64,000 nucleotides of DNA from CAVVPY01 sp963750295 (GTDB lineage: Bacteria > Actinomycetota > Actinomycetes > Mycobacteriales > Jatrophihabitantaceae): contig CAVVPY010000002.1 of assembly GCA_963750295.1 (NCBI GenBank), forward strand, positions 21,906 through 85,905, given 5' to 3'. How positions within the stretch are numbered: the first letter of the stretch is position 1; each line of letters begins with the position of its first letter. The position numbers and the translations under genes were made by a program. Shown here piece by piece: positions 18,365 through 27,575 of this stretch. Below the pieces are notes generated by a model. That model was not told the DNA's origin, made no database searches, and saw nothing but the letters and a program-made list of their open reading frames with translations.

Positions 18365-20300
18365 TCACTCGCGCTCGATCAGCCAGAGCGCCTCGTACGG
18401 GGCCAGCCAGAGGTCGCCCTCGGCGTCGACGGGGCGGCCGGTGATCGCGTCCCGTGCGCGCAGCAGGCCGAAGCTCGCCAGCCGGGCGGCCGGCCATGGC
18501 CGGGGTGATTCGGTGACGTTGTAGAGCTCGAGCAGGTCCCCGTCCGGGTGGCGGCGCAGCACCGGCAGCACGCCCGGGTCGCTCGGGTCCAGCACCTCCG
18601 ACGCGAGCGCCGCGTGCAGGTGCGGCAGCGCCGCCCGTGCCTCGACCAGGCGCCGCAGGCCGGTGAACACCCGGTGCTCGACAGTGCCCGGCACCTGCCG
18701 CTCGGCCTGCGCCGCCGCGGACATGCGCGGGCGGTGCGTCCACCGGTTGTCGTCCTCGTGCCCCGGCTCGCTGGCCCAGTCCGGGTCTGACGGCAGCGCG
18801 ATCTCGTCCCCCATCCAGAGCACCGGAATGCCCCCCCAACCGAGGACGATCGCGTGGCCCAGCAGCAGCCGAGCGATCGCGAGATCGGTCGCGGCCGCGT
18901 CGCCGGCCGTCCGCGCGGCGTCCAGGCCGGTGAGTGCGGCGGTCATGCCGCTCACCCGGCGATCGCCGGTCGCCTCGTTCGTCTGGAACGCGACCCCGTG
19001 CGCGAACGAGCCTGGGAACTCACCGGTGTAGAAGTCCGACAGGAACGCCCGGTGCGCGAACCCCGACAGCCCCACCTCGGCTGCGTTGGCATCGTCGATG
19101 GCCCAGCCGATGTCGTCGTGGCAGCGCAGGTAGGTGATCCACGCCGTGGTGTTCGGGACGCGCGGCATCCCGCGCAGGGCGTGCGTCGTGAGCCGGACGT
19201 CGCGCGAGGCGAGCATCGACCACACCTGCACCATCAGCGTGTTGTGGTAGGCGAGGTCGCTGACCTTGCCGCGATGCTGCCCGCGTGCCGAGGTAGTGCG
19301 CGAGATCGTCCGGGCCGACGATCGCCTCGGCCTTGAGCAGCGTGGCCGGGCAGGCGATACGCAGCAGGGAGCGCAACGCCTGGGTGATCGCGTGCACCTC
19401 CGGCTGGTTCTGGCAGTTGGTGCCCATCCGCTTCCACAGGAAGGCGATCGCGTCCAGCCGCACCACCTCGACGCCCGCACCGGCGAGGAACAGCACGATG
19501 TCGGCGAACTCGGCGAAGACGTCGGCGTTGGCCCAGTTCAGGTCCCACTGGAAGTCGTTGAACGTCGTCCAGACCCAGGCCGACAGGTCCTCGTCCCAGG
19601 TGAAGTTGCCCGGCGCGAAGTCCGGAAACACCTCAGGCAGCGTGCGCTCGTACTGGTCCGGCAGCGTCCGGTCGGGGTGGACGTGGAAGTACGCGCGGTA
19701 GCGCTCGTCGCCGGCGCGCGCAGCGACCGCCCACTCGTGCTCGCGGGCCACGTGGTTGAGGACGAGGTCCAGGACGAGGCTGATGCCCTCACGGCGCAGC
19801 GCGGTCGCCAGCGCGCGCACGTCGTCCATCGTGCCGAGGTCCGGGCGCACCGAGCGGTAGTCCGACACCGCGTACCCGCCGTCGCTGTTGCCCCCGCGGG
19901 AGCGCAGCAGCGGCATCAGGTGCAGGTAGGTCACGCCGAGTTCGCGCAGGTACGGGATCTGCCCGGCCACCCCGGGGATGTCGGCGGCCAGGCGGTCGGC
20001 GTACGCGGCGTACCCGAGCATCCGGGGCGACTGGAACCAGTCCCGCTCGAGGCCGCGGGCGAGGTCGAGGCGGTGCAGGTCGGCGGGCCGCTCGGCGTAG
20101 GCACGCGCGGCCGAGTGCAGCAGTCGGATTTCCAGCGTCTCGACGACGCCGGGGGAGTAGACGGCGCTGAGCCCGCCGTGCAGATCGGCCCACCAGCGTT
20201 CGAGGCGCACGTCGAAGATCTCGCGCCGATCAGGGCTGACGTCGGCGAGCAGGGCGGCCGCGGACGCGCGCACCCGCTCGGGCAGCCCGCTCACCGTCAT
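18365..20300 (-). CDS. Amylosucrase-type GH13 enzyme, one frame break
   Basis: Transfers glucose from sucrose to an alpha-1,4-glucan, or hydrolyses sucrose. All four GH13 regions are visible: DLVLNHVAREHEWA (region I), VVRLDAIAFLWKR (region II, nucleophile Asp), LLKAEAIVGPDD (region III, acid Glu) and RCHDDIGWAI (region IV; this HDDIGW form is typical of amylosucrase and sucrose hydrolases). The reading frame breaks near 19280, where LGTR should run into QHRGKVSDLAYHN; one extra base explains it. The whole product would be about 644 residues, the normal length. Start ATG 20300. Confidence 0.85.
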
Positions 20301-20309
20301 GGGGGGAGG

Positions 20310-20729
20310 CTACTGAAAACGCTCACGGTCGACGAGTGAAACCGATCCGAGTACCCGGGTGACCGCGATCTCGATGCTCACCCGGGCCGGGTTCACGCGT
20401 GGCTGGCGGTAGCGCTGCGCATAGCGGTGGACGGCTTCGGCGACCGCGGCCGGCTCCCCGGTGACCCGGGCCGCGCCCTCGAAGGTCAGCCAGCGCCGGC
20501 CCTCGACCTGGCACACCGCGACCGGTCCGCCGCGTGCGGAATTGCGGGCCTTGCGGCTGGTGCCACTGGTGATGATCCGGACGAGGGCGCGCTCGGCGTC
20601 CCAGGTGAAGCCGACCGGCGTGACGTGCGGGGTCCCGTCCTCCCGCAGTGAGGTGAACGTCGCGAGGTGCCGCTCGCTGAGGAACTCCAGTGCCTCAGCC
20701 GTGAGGTTGGACGGAGATGCGGCGATCAC
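20310..20729 (-). CDS. PPOX-class flavin/F420-binding protein
   Basis: Split-barrel oxidoreductase of the pyridoxamine-phosphate-oxidase-like superfamily, 139 residues from GTG 20729. Visible features are LATFTSLREDGTPHVTPVGF, the phosphate-binding ITSGTSRKARN and VEGRRWLTFEGAARV, matching the F420-dependent TIGR03618-type group. An upstream start at 20780 would overlap the divergent I78 gene. Cofactor F420 rather than FMN is likely in actinobacteria but not provable here. It lies 9 nt beyond the amylosucrase start. Confidence 0.8.
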   Translation of the reverse strand: MIAASPSNLTAEALEFLSERHLATFTSLREDGTPHVTPVGFTWDAERALVRIITSGTSRKARNSARGGPVAVCQVEGRRWLTFEGAARVTGEPAAVAEAVHRYAQRYRQPRVNPARVSIEIAVTRVLGSVSLVDRERFQ

Positions 20730-20765
20730 GGGCGCAGCGCCGGGCACCGGGCGGATACTCGAGGT

Positions 20766-20972
20766 ATGGACACCTCGCAATCGTTGCAGGCCCTCGATCT
20801 CGACGCGCTCGTCGGCCAGCCGGTGGCCGATGCCCAGGCCGCCGTCGAAGCAGCCGGCGGGGCCACCCGCATCGTCGCCCCCGGTGACGCGGTGACCCTG
20901 GACTATCGCCCCGACCGGGTCACGATCCTGGCCGAGGACGGCCGCGTCGTCGAGCGGCCGACGATCGGATGA
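20766..20972 (+). CDS. I78-family peptidase-inhibitor-like protein
   Basis: Only 68 residues. The I78 pattern is clear: LVGQPVADAQAAVEAAGG, then VTLDYRPDRVTILAEDG and a C-terminal VVERPTIG. I78 members inhibit serine peptidases, though bacterial ones are mostly untested; no signal peptide is present, so it would act in the cytoplasm. GATACT at 20754-20759 lies 6 nt before the ATG, suggesting a leaderless transcript. The HMG-CoA lyase gene overlaps its stop (ATGA). Confidence 0.75.
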   Translation: MDTSQSLQALDLDALVGQPVADAQAAVEAAGGATRIVAPGDAVTLDYRPDRVTILAEDGRVVERPTIG

Positions 20973-21895
20973 GACGGCCGCAGCCGGTCCCCGTGGCGGG
21001 GCTGCCCGAACGGGTCACCATCCACGAGGTCGGACCGCGTGACGGCCTGCAGAACGAGGCGAGCATCGTCGCGGTGGACGTGAAGGCCGAATTCGTCGAG
21101 CGCCTTGCCGATGCCGGGCTGCGCGTCATCGAGACCACCAGTTTCGTGCACCCGAAGTGGGTGCCGCAGCTCGCCGACGCCGACCAGTTGCTCGACCGGC
21201 TGGCGCGGCGGGACGGGGTGCGCTACCCGGTGCTCGTCCCGAACGAGCGTGGCCTGGACCGCGCCCTGGCGCACGACGTCGGCGAGATCGCGATCTTCGG
21301 CAGCGCGACCGAGACCTTTGCCGAGCGCAACCTCAACAGCACCGTCGCCGGGCAGTTCGACATGTTCGCTCCCGTCGTCGCGCGGGCCCGCGAGCACGGT
21401 CTGGACGTGCGCGCCTACATCTCGATGTGCTTCGGCGATCCCTGGGAGGGTGACGTCGCGATCGACCAGGTCGTGGACGTCGGCACCCGGCTGCTCGACC
21501 TCGGCTGCACGCAGCTCTCGCTCGGCGACACGATCGGCGTCGCCACCGCCGGGCAGGTGTCCGCCCTGCTCGGCGCGTTCGCCGAGCGTGGCACCGGCGT
21601 GGACCGGCTCGCCGTCCACTTCCACGACACCTACGGGCAGGCGCTGGCGAACACGCTGGCCGCGCTGCAGCACGGCATCACGACCGTGGACGCGTCCGCC
21701 GGCGGGCTGGGCGGGTGCCCGTACGCGAAGAACGCCACCGGGAACCTGGCGACCGAAGACCTCGTCTGGATGCTGCACGGGCTCGGCATCGAGACCGGCG
21801 TGGACCTCGAGAAGCTGGTCGCCACGAGCGTGTGGATGGCCGGGACGCTCGGCCGGCCGAGCCCGTCCCTGGTGGTACGCGCGCTGTCGTCCTAG
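20969..21895 (+). CDS. Hydroxymethylglutaryl-CoA lyase
   Basis: Cleaves HMG-CoA to acetoacetate and acetyl-CoA, the last step of leucine breakdown. 308 residues, TIM barrel of the HMGL-like family: VGPRDGLQNE at the N-terminus binds substrate and metal, HFHDTYGQALANTLAAL gives the metal histidines, and GLGGCPYAKNATGN carries the catalytic cysteine. No leucine-pathway neighbours are in the window. It is coupled to the I78 gene by a 4-nt overlap and its stop meets the convergent membrane gene. Confidence 0.94.
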   Translation: MRRPQPVPVAGLPERVTIHEVGPRDGLQNEASIVAVDVKAEFVERLADAGLRVIETTSFVHPKWVPQLADADQLLDRLARRDGVRYPVLVPNERGLDRALAHDVGEIAIFGSATETFAERNLNSTVAGQFDMFAPVVARAREHGLDVRAYISMCFGDPWEGDVAIDQVVDVGTRLLDLGCTQLSLGDTIGVATAGQVSALLGAFAERGTGVDRLAVHFHDTYGQALANTLAALQHGITTVDASAGGLGGCPYAKNATGNLATEDLVWMLHGLGIETGVDLEKLVATSVWMAGTLGRPSPSLVVRALSS

Positions 21896-22447
21896 ACGAG
21901 CTGGCGATCTCGGCAGCACGGGCTCGGGAGCGTCCTCGTTCCGGTGCGACCCGCCGCCCCCGTCGCTGCACCACGGGCACCACGGCTGCAGCCGCCGGTG
22001 CGTGCAGTGGCTCATGATCAGGTAGATCATGCTCGACTGGACGATCGCCCAGCCGAGGCGGCCGACCGTGCCCGTCGCGAAGTTCGAGCCGAGCAGCACG
22101 ATGAGGTACGGGATCAGGAAGCGGCGCTCGCTGCCGGTGTGCGCGAGCCAGAACCGGCGCTGGTAGCGGCCCGCCTTCTCGGCGGCGTTGAGCGGCATGG
22201 ACGCGGCGCACTGCTCGCACAGGCGCCGGTCGTGGCGGCGCATCAGCACCCAACTGCCGATCACGAACAGGATGAGCGCGAGCGGGAGCGACAGTGCGAG
22301 GGGGCCGGTCGGCGGGCGCAGGCCCACCACGATCGCGGCAAGGATCGAGACGCTCAGCAGCTCCGGCGCGAAGTGTCCCCAGACGTCGGCCAGGCGTTCG
22401 GCCCACGACGATCTGGAGTACCCCGCCGGTCCGGCGTACGCGCCCAC
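21893..22447 (-). CDS. Cys-rich four-helix membrane protein, unknown function
   Basis: Three to four hydrophobic segments (LLSVSILAAIVVGL, LALILFVIGSWVLM, FLIPYLIVLLGSNF, WAIVQSSMIYLIMSH), and paired cysteines in LCEQC and PWCPWC, which may bind metal. After CPWCSDGGGG the uninterrupted frame would run 1 kb into the HMG-CoA lyase gene. Removing one base near 21910 gives PVLPDRQLV followed by a stop at 21893, a sensible end, so I give that span. I do not recognise a named family. Confidence 0.6.
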
Positions 22448-22501
22448 GGCGGCTCCTCTCGTCTGCGGACCAGCTTCCCCTGACCCAACGAGATTGTCAC
22501 C

Positions 22502-22526
22502 TCGTCAGGTACGTACCGCCTGACGA
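22502..22526. promoter_or_regulatory. Inverted repeat upstream of the Cys-rich membrane gene
   Basis: TCGTCAGG (22502-22509) and CCTGACGA (22519-22526) are exact inverted arms flanking GGTACGTACC, itself a 10-bp palindrome. It sits 55 nt before the start of the membrane gene, where a repressor would act. Regulator unknown. Confidence 0.4.
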
Positions 22527-22530
22527 CCGC

Positions 22531-22556
22531 GGCCCCGCCGTCACGACGGCGGGGCC
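22531..22556. terminator. Terminator hairpin after choice-of-anchor gene
   Basis: GGCCCCGCCGT and ACGGCGGGGCC form an 11-bp perfect stem with a 4-nt loop, about 27 nt beyond the stop of the upstream minus-strand gene. GC-rich with no U-tract, as is common in actinobacteria. Confidence 0.75.
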
Positions 22557-22582
22557 ACGAATCGATGGTTCAGAGCAACCGG

Positions 22583-24193
22583 TCAGCCGGTGTGGTTACC
22601 GCCGCGCAGGCCGCCCCGCAGCCGCCAGGTGGCTGCCGCACCGCCGGCCATCAGCACGCCGAGGATCAGCAGCAGGATCGGCAGCGTCGGCGAATCGTTC
22701 GGCACGCCCTGCCCGGCCGGTACACCGGTCGGGACGTCCGTCGGGTTGGTCGGTGTGGTCGTGGTCGGCACCGGCGTGGTCGGGGTCGAGCCCGGCGTGG
22801 ACGGGCCGGCCGCCGCGTTGCCCAGCGCGAGGCTGGCCACCGGGTCGGCACCGGCCGCAGCCAGGACGTCGATCTCGATCGCGCGGACCAGGGTCTGGTT
22901 CGCCACCACCGGGGTGTTCTGGTTCGGCGTGGCGTTCAGTGCGGACGTGTACGGGTACTCGGTGTTGTCGGCCGCCTTGCCGGGCCCGCTCTCGACGTTC
23001 ACCCCGATCTTCGCGACACCGCCGAGCGCGTCGGTGAGCTGCTTGAGCCCGGGCTTGCCGGCCGCCGACAGTGAGTCGGCGATCGCGGTGAGCGCATCGG
23101 TGAGCTGGGTCTGCCCGTCGGTCAGGTTGGTGAGCAACGCGCCGAGGATCGCCCCGACGTTGGGGATGCCGGTGATATCGGTGACGCACTGCGCGCCCTG
23201 ATCCTTGATCGGGTCGATGATCCCGTTGATCACGTCCGCGAGGCCGTGGCTGAGGATGCGGCCGAGGTTGCCGAGCACGTACCCGAGCAGGTCGGTGTTG
23301 GCAGGCAGGGTGTTGAGGTTCGCGCCGAGCGTGTCGAGCAGCTTGGCCAGGTCGACCGTGAGCGCGCCGGTGGCCGGGTCGATGACGACCGCGCCGCCGT
23401 CGAGCGAGATGGTCGGGGGCAGCGTCGTGAGGCTCAGCGTGCAGCTGGCCGGGACCGGCAGGCCGGCCGCGCCGAGGGCGGCGACCACGGGGTCCAGCAA
23501 CGCCTGCAGCGCCGGGCCGCCTGCGGCGAGCTGGCCGAGCAGGGCGCCGAGTGCGGGCGACTTCAGATTGAGCTTGAGCCCGGCGATCTGGTACTTCGGG
23601 GTGACCGGGTCACCACCGGCCTTGGTCTGCGCGAGCCCGGAGATGGCGCCGATCGTGGCCGAGACCCCACCGAGAGCAGGCGCCGTGGCGTCCGACCCGC
23701 CGCCCGGCAGGCCGGGAATAGGCACGTCGCCGAGGGCTGCATCGCTGAGCTCGATCGTCGCGTCTGCCGGGAACTCGGCCGACCCGCCGAGCGAGATTCC
23801 GCCGGAGTTGCTGACCGCACCGGAAGCGCCGTAGGCGTACCCGTCGGACTTCGCTGCCGCGACCTGGTTGACCGCGCCCAGCTTGAAGACGCCCCCGCCG
23901 GGAAGCTGAAGCGCGCCGGACAGCGGGAGCTCGAGGTTGCCCAGCAGGGTCACGTCCAGCGGGTTCTGTGCCGACGTGCTGCCGGGGTTGACGGCGCGGG
24001 CGTCATGCACGTCGGCAAGGGCCTGGATCGGCTCGCCGCCGGCGGACCCGTCGAGGAAACGACCGACCGACTGGGCGAGCGGGGGGTCGGCAGCGTGCGC
24101 ACCCTGTCCCCCGAGCAGGCCCATCCCGGTCAGGACGAGCGCGGCGCTCGCGGTTCCGGCGACGATCCGCAGACGATTCGTGCGATGCGACAT
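22583..24193 (-). CDS. Choice-of-anchor G-type surface protein
   Basis: 536 residues. Signal peptide 1-34 (ends GAHAAD). A long Ala/Gly/Leu-rich beta-structured body with many LGxL and SGxL repeats is followed by a Thr/Pro-rich linker (TPTTPVPTTTTPTNPT) and a C-terminal hydrophobic anchor ILLLILGVLMAGGAAAT with a short basic tail. This plan, with a predicted anchor but no standard sorting motif, matches the choice-of-anchor G family of actinobacteria. It is probably displayed on the cell surface; its role is unknown. A clear hairpin terminates it. Confidence 0.75.
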   Translation of the reverse strand: MSHRTNRLRIVAGTASAALVLTGMGLLGGQGAHAADPPLAQSVGRFLDGSAGGEPIQALADVHDARAVNPGSTSAQNPLDVTLLGNLELPLSGALQLPGGGVFKLGAVNQVAAAKSDGYAYGASGAVSNSGGISLGGSAEFPADATIELSDAALGDVPIPGLPGGGSDATAPALGGVSATIGAISGLAQTKAGGDPVTPKYQIAGLKLNLKSPALGALLGQLAAGGPALQALLDPVVAALGAAGLPVPASCTLSLTTLPPTISLDGGAVVIDPATGALTVDLAKLLDTLGANLNTLPANTDLLGYVLGNLGRILSHGLADVINGIIDPIKDQGAQCVTDITGIPNVGAILGALLTNLTDGQTQLTDALTAIADSLSAAGKPGLKQLTDALGGVAKIGVNVESGPGKAADNTEYPYTSALNATPNQNTPVVANQTLVRAIEIDVLAAAGADPVASLALGNAAAGPSTPGSTPTTPVPTTTTPTNPTDVPTGVPAGQGVPNDSPTLPILLLILGVLMAGGAAATWRLRGGLRGGNHTG

Positions 24194-24393
24194 TCGTACC
24201 TCTCTCAGTGCTCCCCCGGCAGTCGGACACCGACGAGCCCGACCAGCATCAGGGCGCCGGAACCTCGACGCCTCTCAGATGACAAACGAGCGGGCGTCCG
24301 TCCGGGTGCGTTTGGGCGGCCGCGAGCCACGGGCGAAATACCCGAAGCCGGGCGATCATTTCACCCCAGCGTTACCGGTGGCTACCCGGGGCC

Positions 24394-26111
24394 TCACGCA
24401 GGTCGGGTGGCGGGCATCCCGAGTGGGACCGGAACGGTCCGCAGCGCGGCCGGCGCGTGGGCGGGGACGACCGGCGCGACCGGCGCGATCGGGTCGATTC
24501 GACGGTAGGGCGCGCCCAGCGGCGGCCGCTCGTCGGCCTCGCCCCGGTTGGGCCACAGCGCCATCGCCCGCTCGGCTTGGGCGGTGATCGACAGCGACGG
24601 GTTGACGCCGAGGTTGGCGCTGAGCGTCGAGCCGTCCACGACGTGCAGGCCGTCGTAGCCGAACAGCCGGTGGTAGGCATCGATCACCCCGGCAGCGCGG
24701 GGAGTCCCCGATCGCGCAGCCGCCGATGAAGTGGGCGGTCATCGGGATGTTCATCAGATCGCCCCACGTCCCGCCGGCCACCCCGTCGACGTTCGCGGCC
24801 AGTTGTTCGGCGGCCCGGTTCGCGACCGGGATCCACGTCGGGTTCGGCTCGCCCTCGCCCTGCACCGAGGTCATCCGGCCCGTGCGCGTGCGGCGGACGG
24901 TGATGGAGTTGTTCAACGTCTGCATGACCAGCAGGATGATCACCCGTTCGGACCACCGCCGCGGCACGAGCAAGCGCAGCAGTGCCGGGCGGCGCAGGAG
25001 CAACGTCGCGAGCTGGGCCCAGCGCTGGCGGCGGGTCCCGCCGTCGGTGAGGACCGTGTTGAGCATGCCCATCGCGTTGCTGCCCTTGCCGTAGCGAACC
25101 GGCTCGATGTGGGTGTTCTCGTCCGGATGCCACGAGGACGTGATCGCGACGCCGGTCGTGTAGTCCTCTTTCGGCTTGTCGATCCGGACGCCGAGCAGGG
25201 CCTCGGAGTTGGTCCGGGTCAGGTAGCCGAGCCGTCCGGAGATCGCGCGGCAGGGAACTGTCGCGCATGCGGTGCAGCAGCTTCTGCGTGTTGTAGGTAC
25301 CGGCTGCGAAGACGACGTGCTCGGCGGTGAAGGTCGGGCCGCTGCGGCGCAGCCACGCGCCGGTGTGGCTGGTGTCGACGGCGTAGCCGCCGCCGCGGAG
25401 CGGACGCACGTCCGTGACCGTGGTCAGCGGGTGCACCCGGGCGCCGGCCTTCTCGGCCAGCGCGAGGTAGTTCTTCACCAGCGTGTTCTTGGCGCCGTGC
25501 CGGCAGCCGGTCATGCACTCACCGCACTCGGTGCACCCGGTGCGGTCCGGACCGACCCCGCCGAAATACGGGTCGGGCACGGTGACGCCCGGCTCGCGCG
25601 CGCCGTCCCGGCCGAAGAACACGCCGACCGGTGTCTTGCCGAAGGTGTCCTCGCGGCCGAACTGCGCAGCCAGCCGCCGCATCTCGCGGTCGCTGGGCGT
25701 GTCGCCTGGGTAGACGGCGACACCGAGCATCCGCCGTGCCTGGTCGTAGTGCGGTGCCAGCTCGGCGCGCCAGTCGGTGATGTGTGCCCACTGCGGGTCG
25801 TCGAAGAACGGCTGGGGCGGTTCGTAGAGGGTGTTGGCGTAGTTGAGCGAGCCGCCACCCACCCCGGCACCGGCCAGGATCAAGCAGTCCTTGAGCACGT
25901 GGATGCGCTGGATGCCCGTGCAGCCGAGCTTCGGCGCCCAGATGAAGTCGCGCAGGTGCCACGAGTTCTTGGGCAGCGCGTCGTCCGCAAAGCGCCGACC
26001 GGCCTCCAGGACGCCGACCCGGTAGCCCTTCTCGGTCAACCGCAGTGCGGTCACGCTGCCGCCGAAACCCGAACCGATGACCACCACGTCGTAATCCGAG
26101 CTGTGCCGCAC
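24394..26111 (-). CDS. GMC-type FAD oxidoreductase (cholesterol-oxidase-like), two frame breaks
   Basis: Flavoprotein oxidoreductase, about 570 residues when repaired. The N-terminus has the dinucleotide motif VVIGSGFGGSVTALRL. A cysteine-rich segment GCTECGECMTGCRHGAKNTL (near residue 210) is typical of this cholesterol-oxidase-like GMC branch. The C-terminal segments ANVDGVAGGTWGDLMNIP, AHFIGGCAIGDS and HVVDGSTLSANLGVNPSLS carry the flavin and active-site histidine regions. Frames change near 25248 and near 24696, each explained by one extra base. GTG 26111 follows a strong palindrome. Substrate could be a sterol or another alcohol. Confidence 0.82.
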
Positions 26112-26118
26112 GTTGACT

Positions 26119-26141
26119 CCTATTGACCAGTGCTCAATAGG
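26119..26141. promoter_or_regulatory. Perfect inverted repeat at the GMC oxidoreductase start
   Basis: CCTATTGA and TCAATAGG are exact inverted arms (26119-26126, 26134-26141) with a 7-nt spacer, 8 nt upstream of the GTG start. The shape is that of a TetR-family operator. No matching TetR gene is adjacent, so the regulator is elsewhere. Confidence 0.6.
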
Positions 26142-26277
26142 GTGCAGTCTACGTCCGGCCGCCCGGGCGCGCCAGCGCGGCGGGGTACGGGCATGCCGGG
26201 CGGTCGCGGCTGCCCACCGGGCAGATGTGACGGCGGATACGCACCGGTGTCCGTTTCTCGGTCAGCCCTCCAGTGCC

Positions 26278-26299
26278 GTTCATCTTGCGTTCATTCCGC
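26278..26299 (+). promoter_or_regulatory. PHO box upstream of pstS
   Basis: Two tandem 11-nt units, GTTCATCTTGC (26278-26288) and GTTCATTCCGC (26289-26299), match the direct-repeat PHO box bound by PhoP in Streptomyces (consensus GKTCAYYYRSG). It lies about 60-80 nt before pstS, as expected for activation when phosphate is low. A weaker unit may lie at 26260-26270. Confidence 0.8.
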
Positions 26300-26358
26300 G
26301 GCCAGTACCTGTACCGAGAGCGCTCTTAGCGTCGGCATCGACACCAACGACCAAAGGG

Positions 26359-27491
26359 ATGGTGAACCCCGTGGGGCGAACACGCCTTAGTTCCATCGCG
26401 GCCCTCGTCGCGGCAAGCACGATCTCGCTGGCCGCATGCAGCTCCAGCGGCAACTCGACGACGACCACTCCGGCCGGCGGCAGCACCGCAGCGCCGGGCG
26501 GAAGTGTGTCCTGCGAGTCCGGAACGTTGGACGCCGCCGGATCGACCGCACAGGCCAACGCCATGGACGCGTGGCGCAAGGCCTACCAGCAGGCCTGCAC
26601 CGGCACGACGATCAACTACAACCCGACCGGCTCCGGCGACGGGGTGACCTCGTTCAACAACGGCACCGTCGATTTCGCCGGTTCGGACTCGGCTCTCGAA
26701 CCCCGACGCCGGTGAGGTTGCCGCGGCACAGAAGCGCTGCGGCAGCGCACCGCTGAATCTGCCCATGGTCGTCGGCCCGATCGCGATCGCGTTCAAGCTC
26801 AACGGCGTGGACACGTTGGTCCTCAACGGTGAGACGATCGCGAAGATCTTCCTCGGCAAGATCAGCAAGTGGAACGATCCGGCCATCGCTGCGCTGAACT
26901 CCGGGGTCACCCTTCCGGACACGGCGATCACGCCGTTCTTCCGCTCGGACTCCTCCGGCACGACGAAGAACTTCGAGACCTACCTCCAGGCCACCGCGCC
27001 GGACGTGTTCACCGCTGATCCCGGACAAGGATTCCTCCGGTGCCGGCTTCGCCGGCCAGGGTAAGGAAGGTTCGCAGGGTGTGGCCGACGCAATCGGCCA
27101 GACCGAGGGCGGTATCGGTTACGACGAGTTCTCCTACGCCGTCAGCGGCGGGCTCAGCACCGCGCAGATCGACAACGGCGGTGGCCCGGTCGAGTTGTCC
27201 AAGGACACCGCGAGCGCAGCGGCCGGCGCGGCGACGGTCGTCGGCACGGGTGACGATCTGAGCCTCAAGATCGATTACGCCCAGAAGACCGCGGGTGCGT
27301 ACCCGCTGATCCTGGTGACGTACGAGATCGTGTGCACCAAGTACGCCAAGGCGGCCACGGGCAAGCTCGTCAAGAGCTTCCTGGACTACACCATCGGCGC
27401 CGGCCAGGACCTGCTGGCCAAGGAGGGCTACGCACCGCTGCCCTCCGCGCTGCAGGCGAAGGTCACGGCCTCGGTAGCAAAGATCAGCTAA
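26359..27491 (+). CDS. pstS: Phosphate-binding lipoprotein PstS, two frame breaks
   Basis: Extracytoplasmic phosphate receptor of the Pst ABC importer. Signal peptide with lipobox LAAC (RLSSIAALVAASTISLAAC), a Thr/Gly-rich spacer, then phosphate-binding loops GTLDAAGSTAQANAM, PTGSGDGVTSFNNGTVDFAGSDS and RSDSSGTTKNFE. The frame breaks near 26697 (before NPDAGEVAAAQKRC) and near 27021 (before DKDSSGAGFAGQG); one extra base at each point restores a standard protein of about 375 residues. The start may be ATG 26359 or GTG 26362; the AAAGGG ribosome site favours the latter. First gene of pstSCAB-phoU, under a PHO box. Confidence 0.88.
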
Positions 27492-27503
27492 ATCGCAACG
27501 CAG

Positions 27504-27540
27504 CCCGCCGGTCGCCGCAGAATTCGGTGACCGGCGGGCA
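27504..27540 (+). terminator. Intercistronic hairpin between pstS and pstC
   Basis: GCCCGCCGGTCGCC (27504-27517) pairs with GGTGACCGGCGGGC (27527-27540), 14 bp with one G-U, loop of 9. It lies 13 nt after the pstS stop and 36 nt before pstC. Such a stem can act as a partial terminator or 3' stabiliser, giving more PstS than permease. Confidence 0.7.
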
Positions 27541-27575
27541 GCATTGTTGCCGGGACGCACACATCAGGAAGAGCG

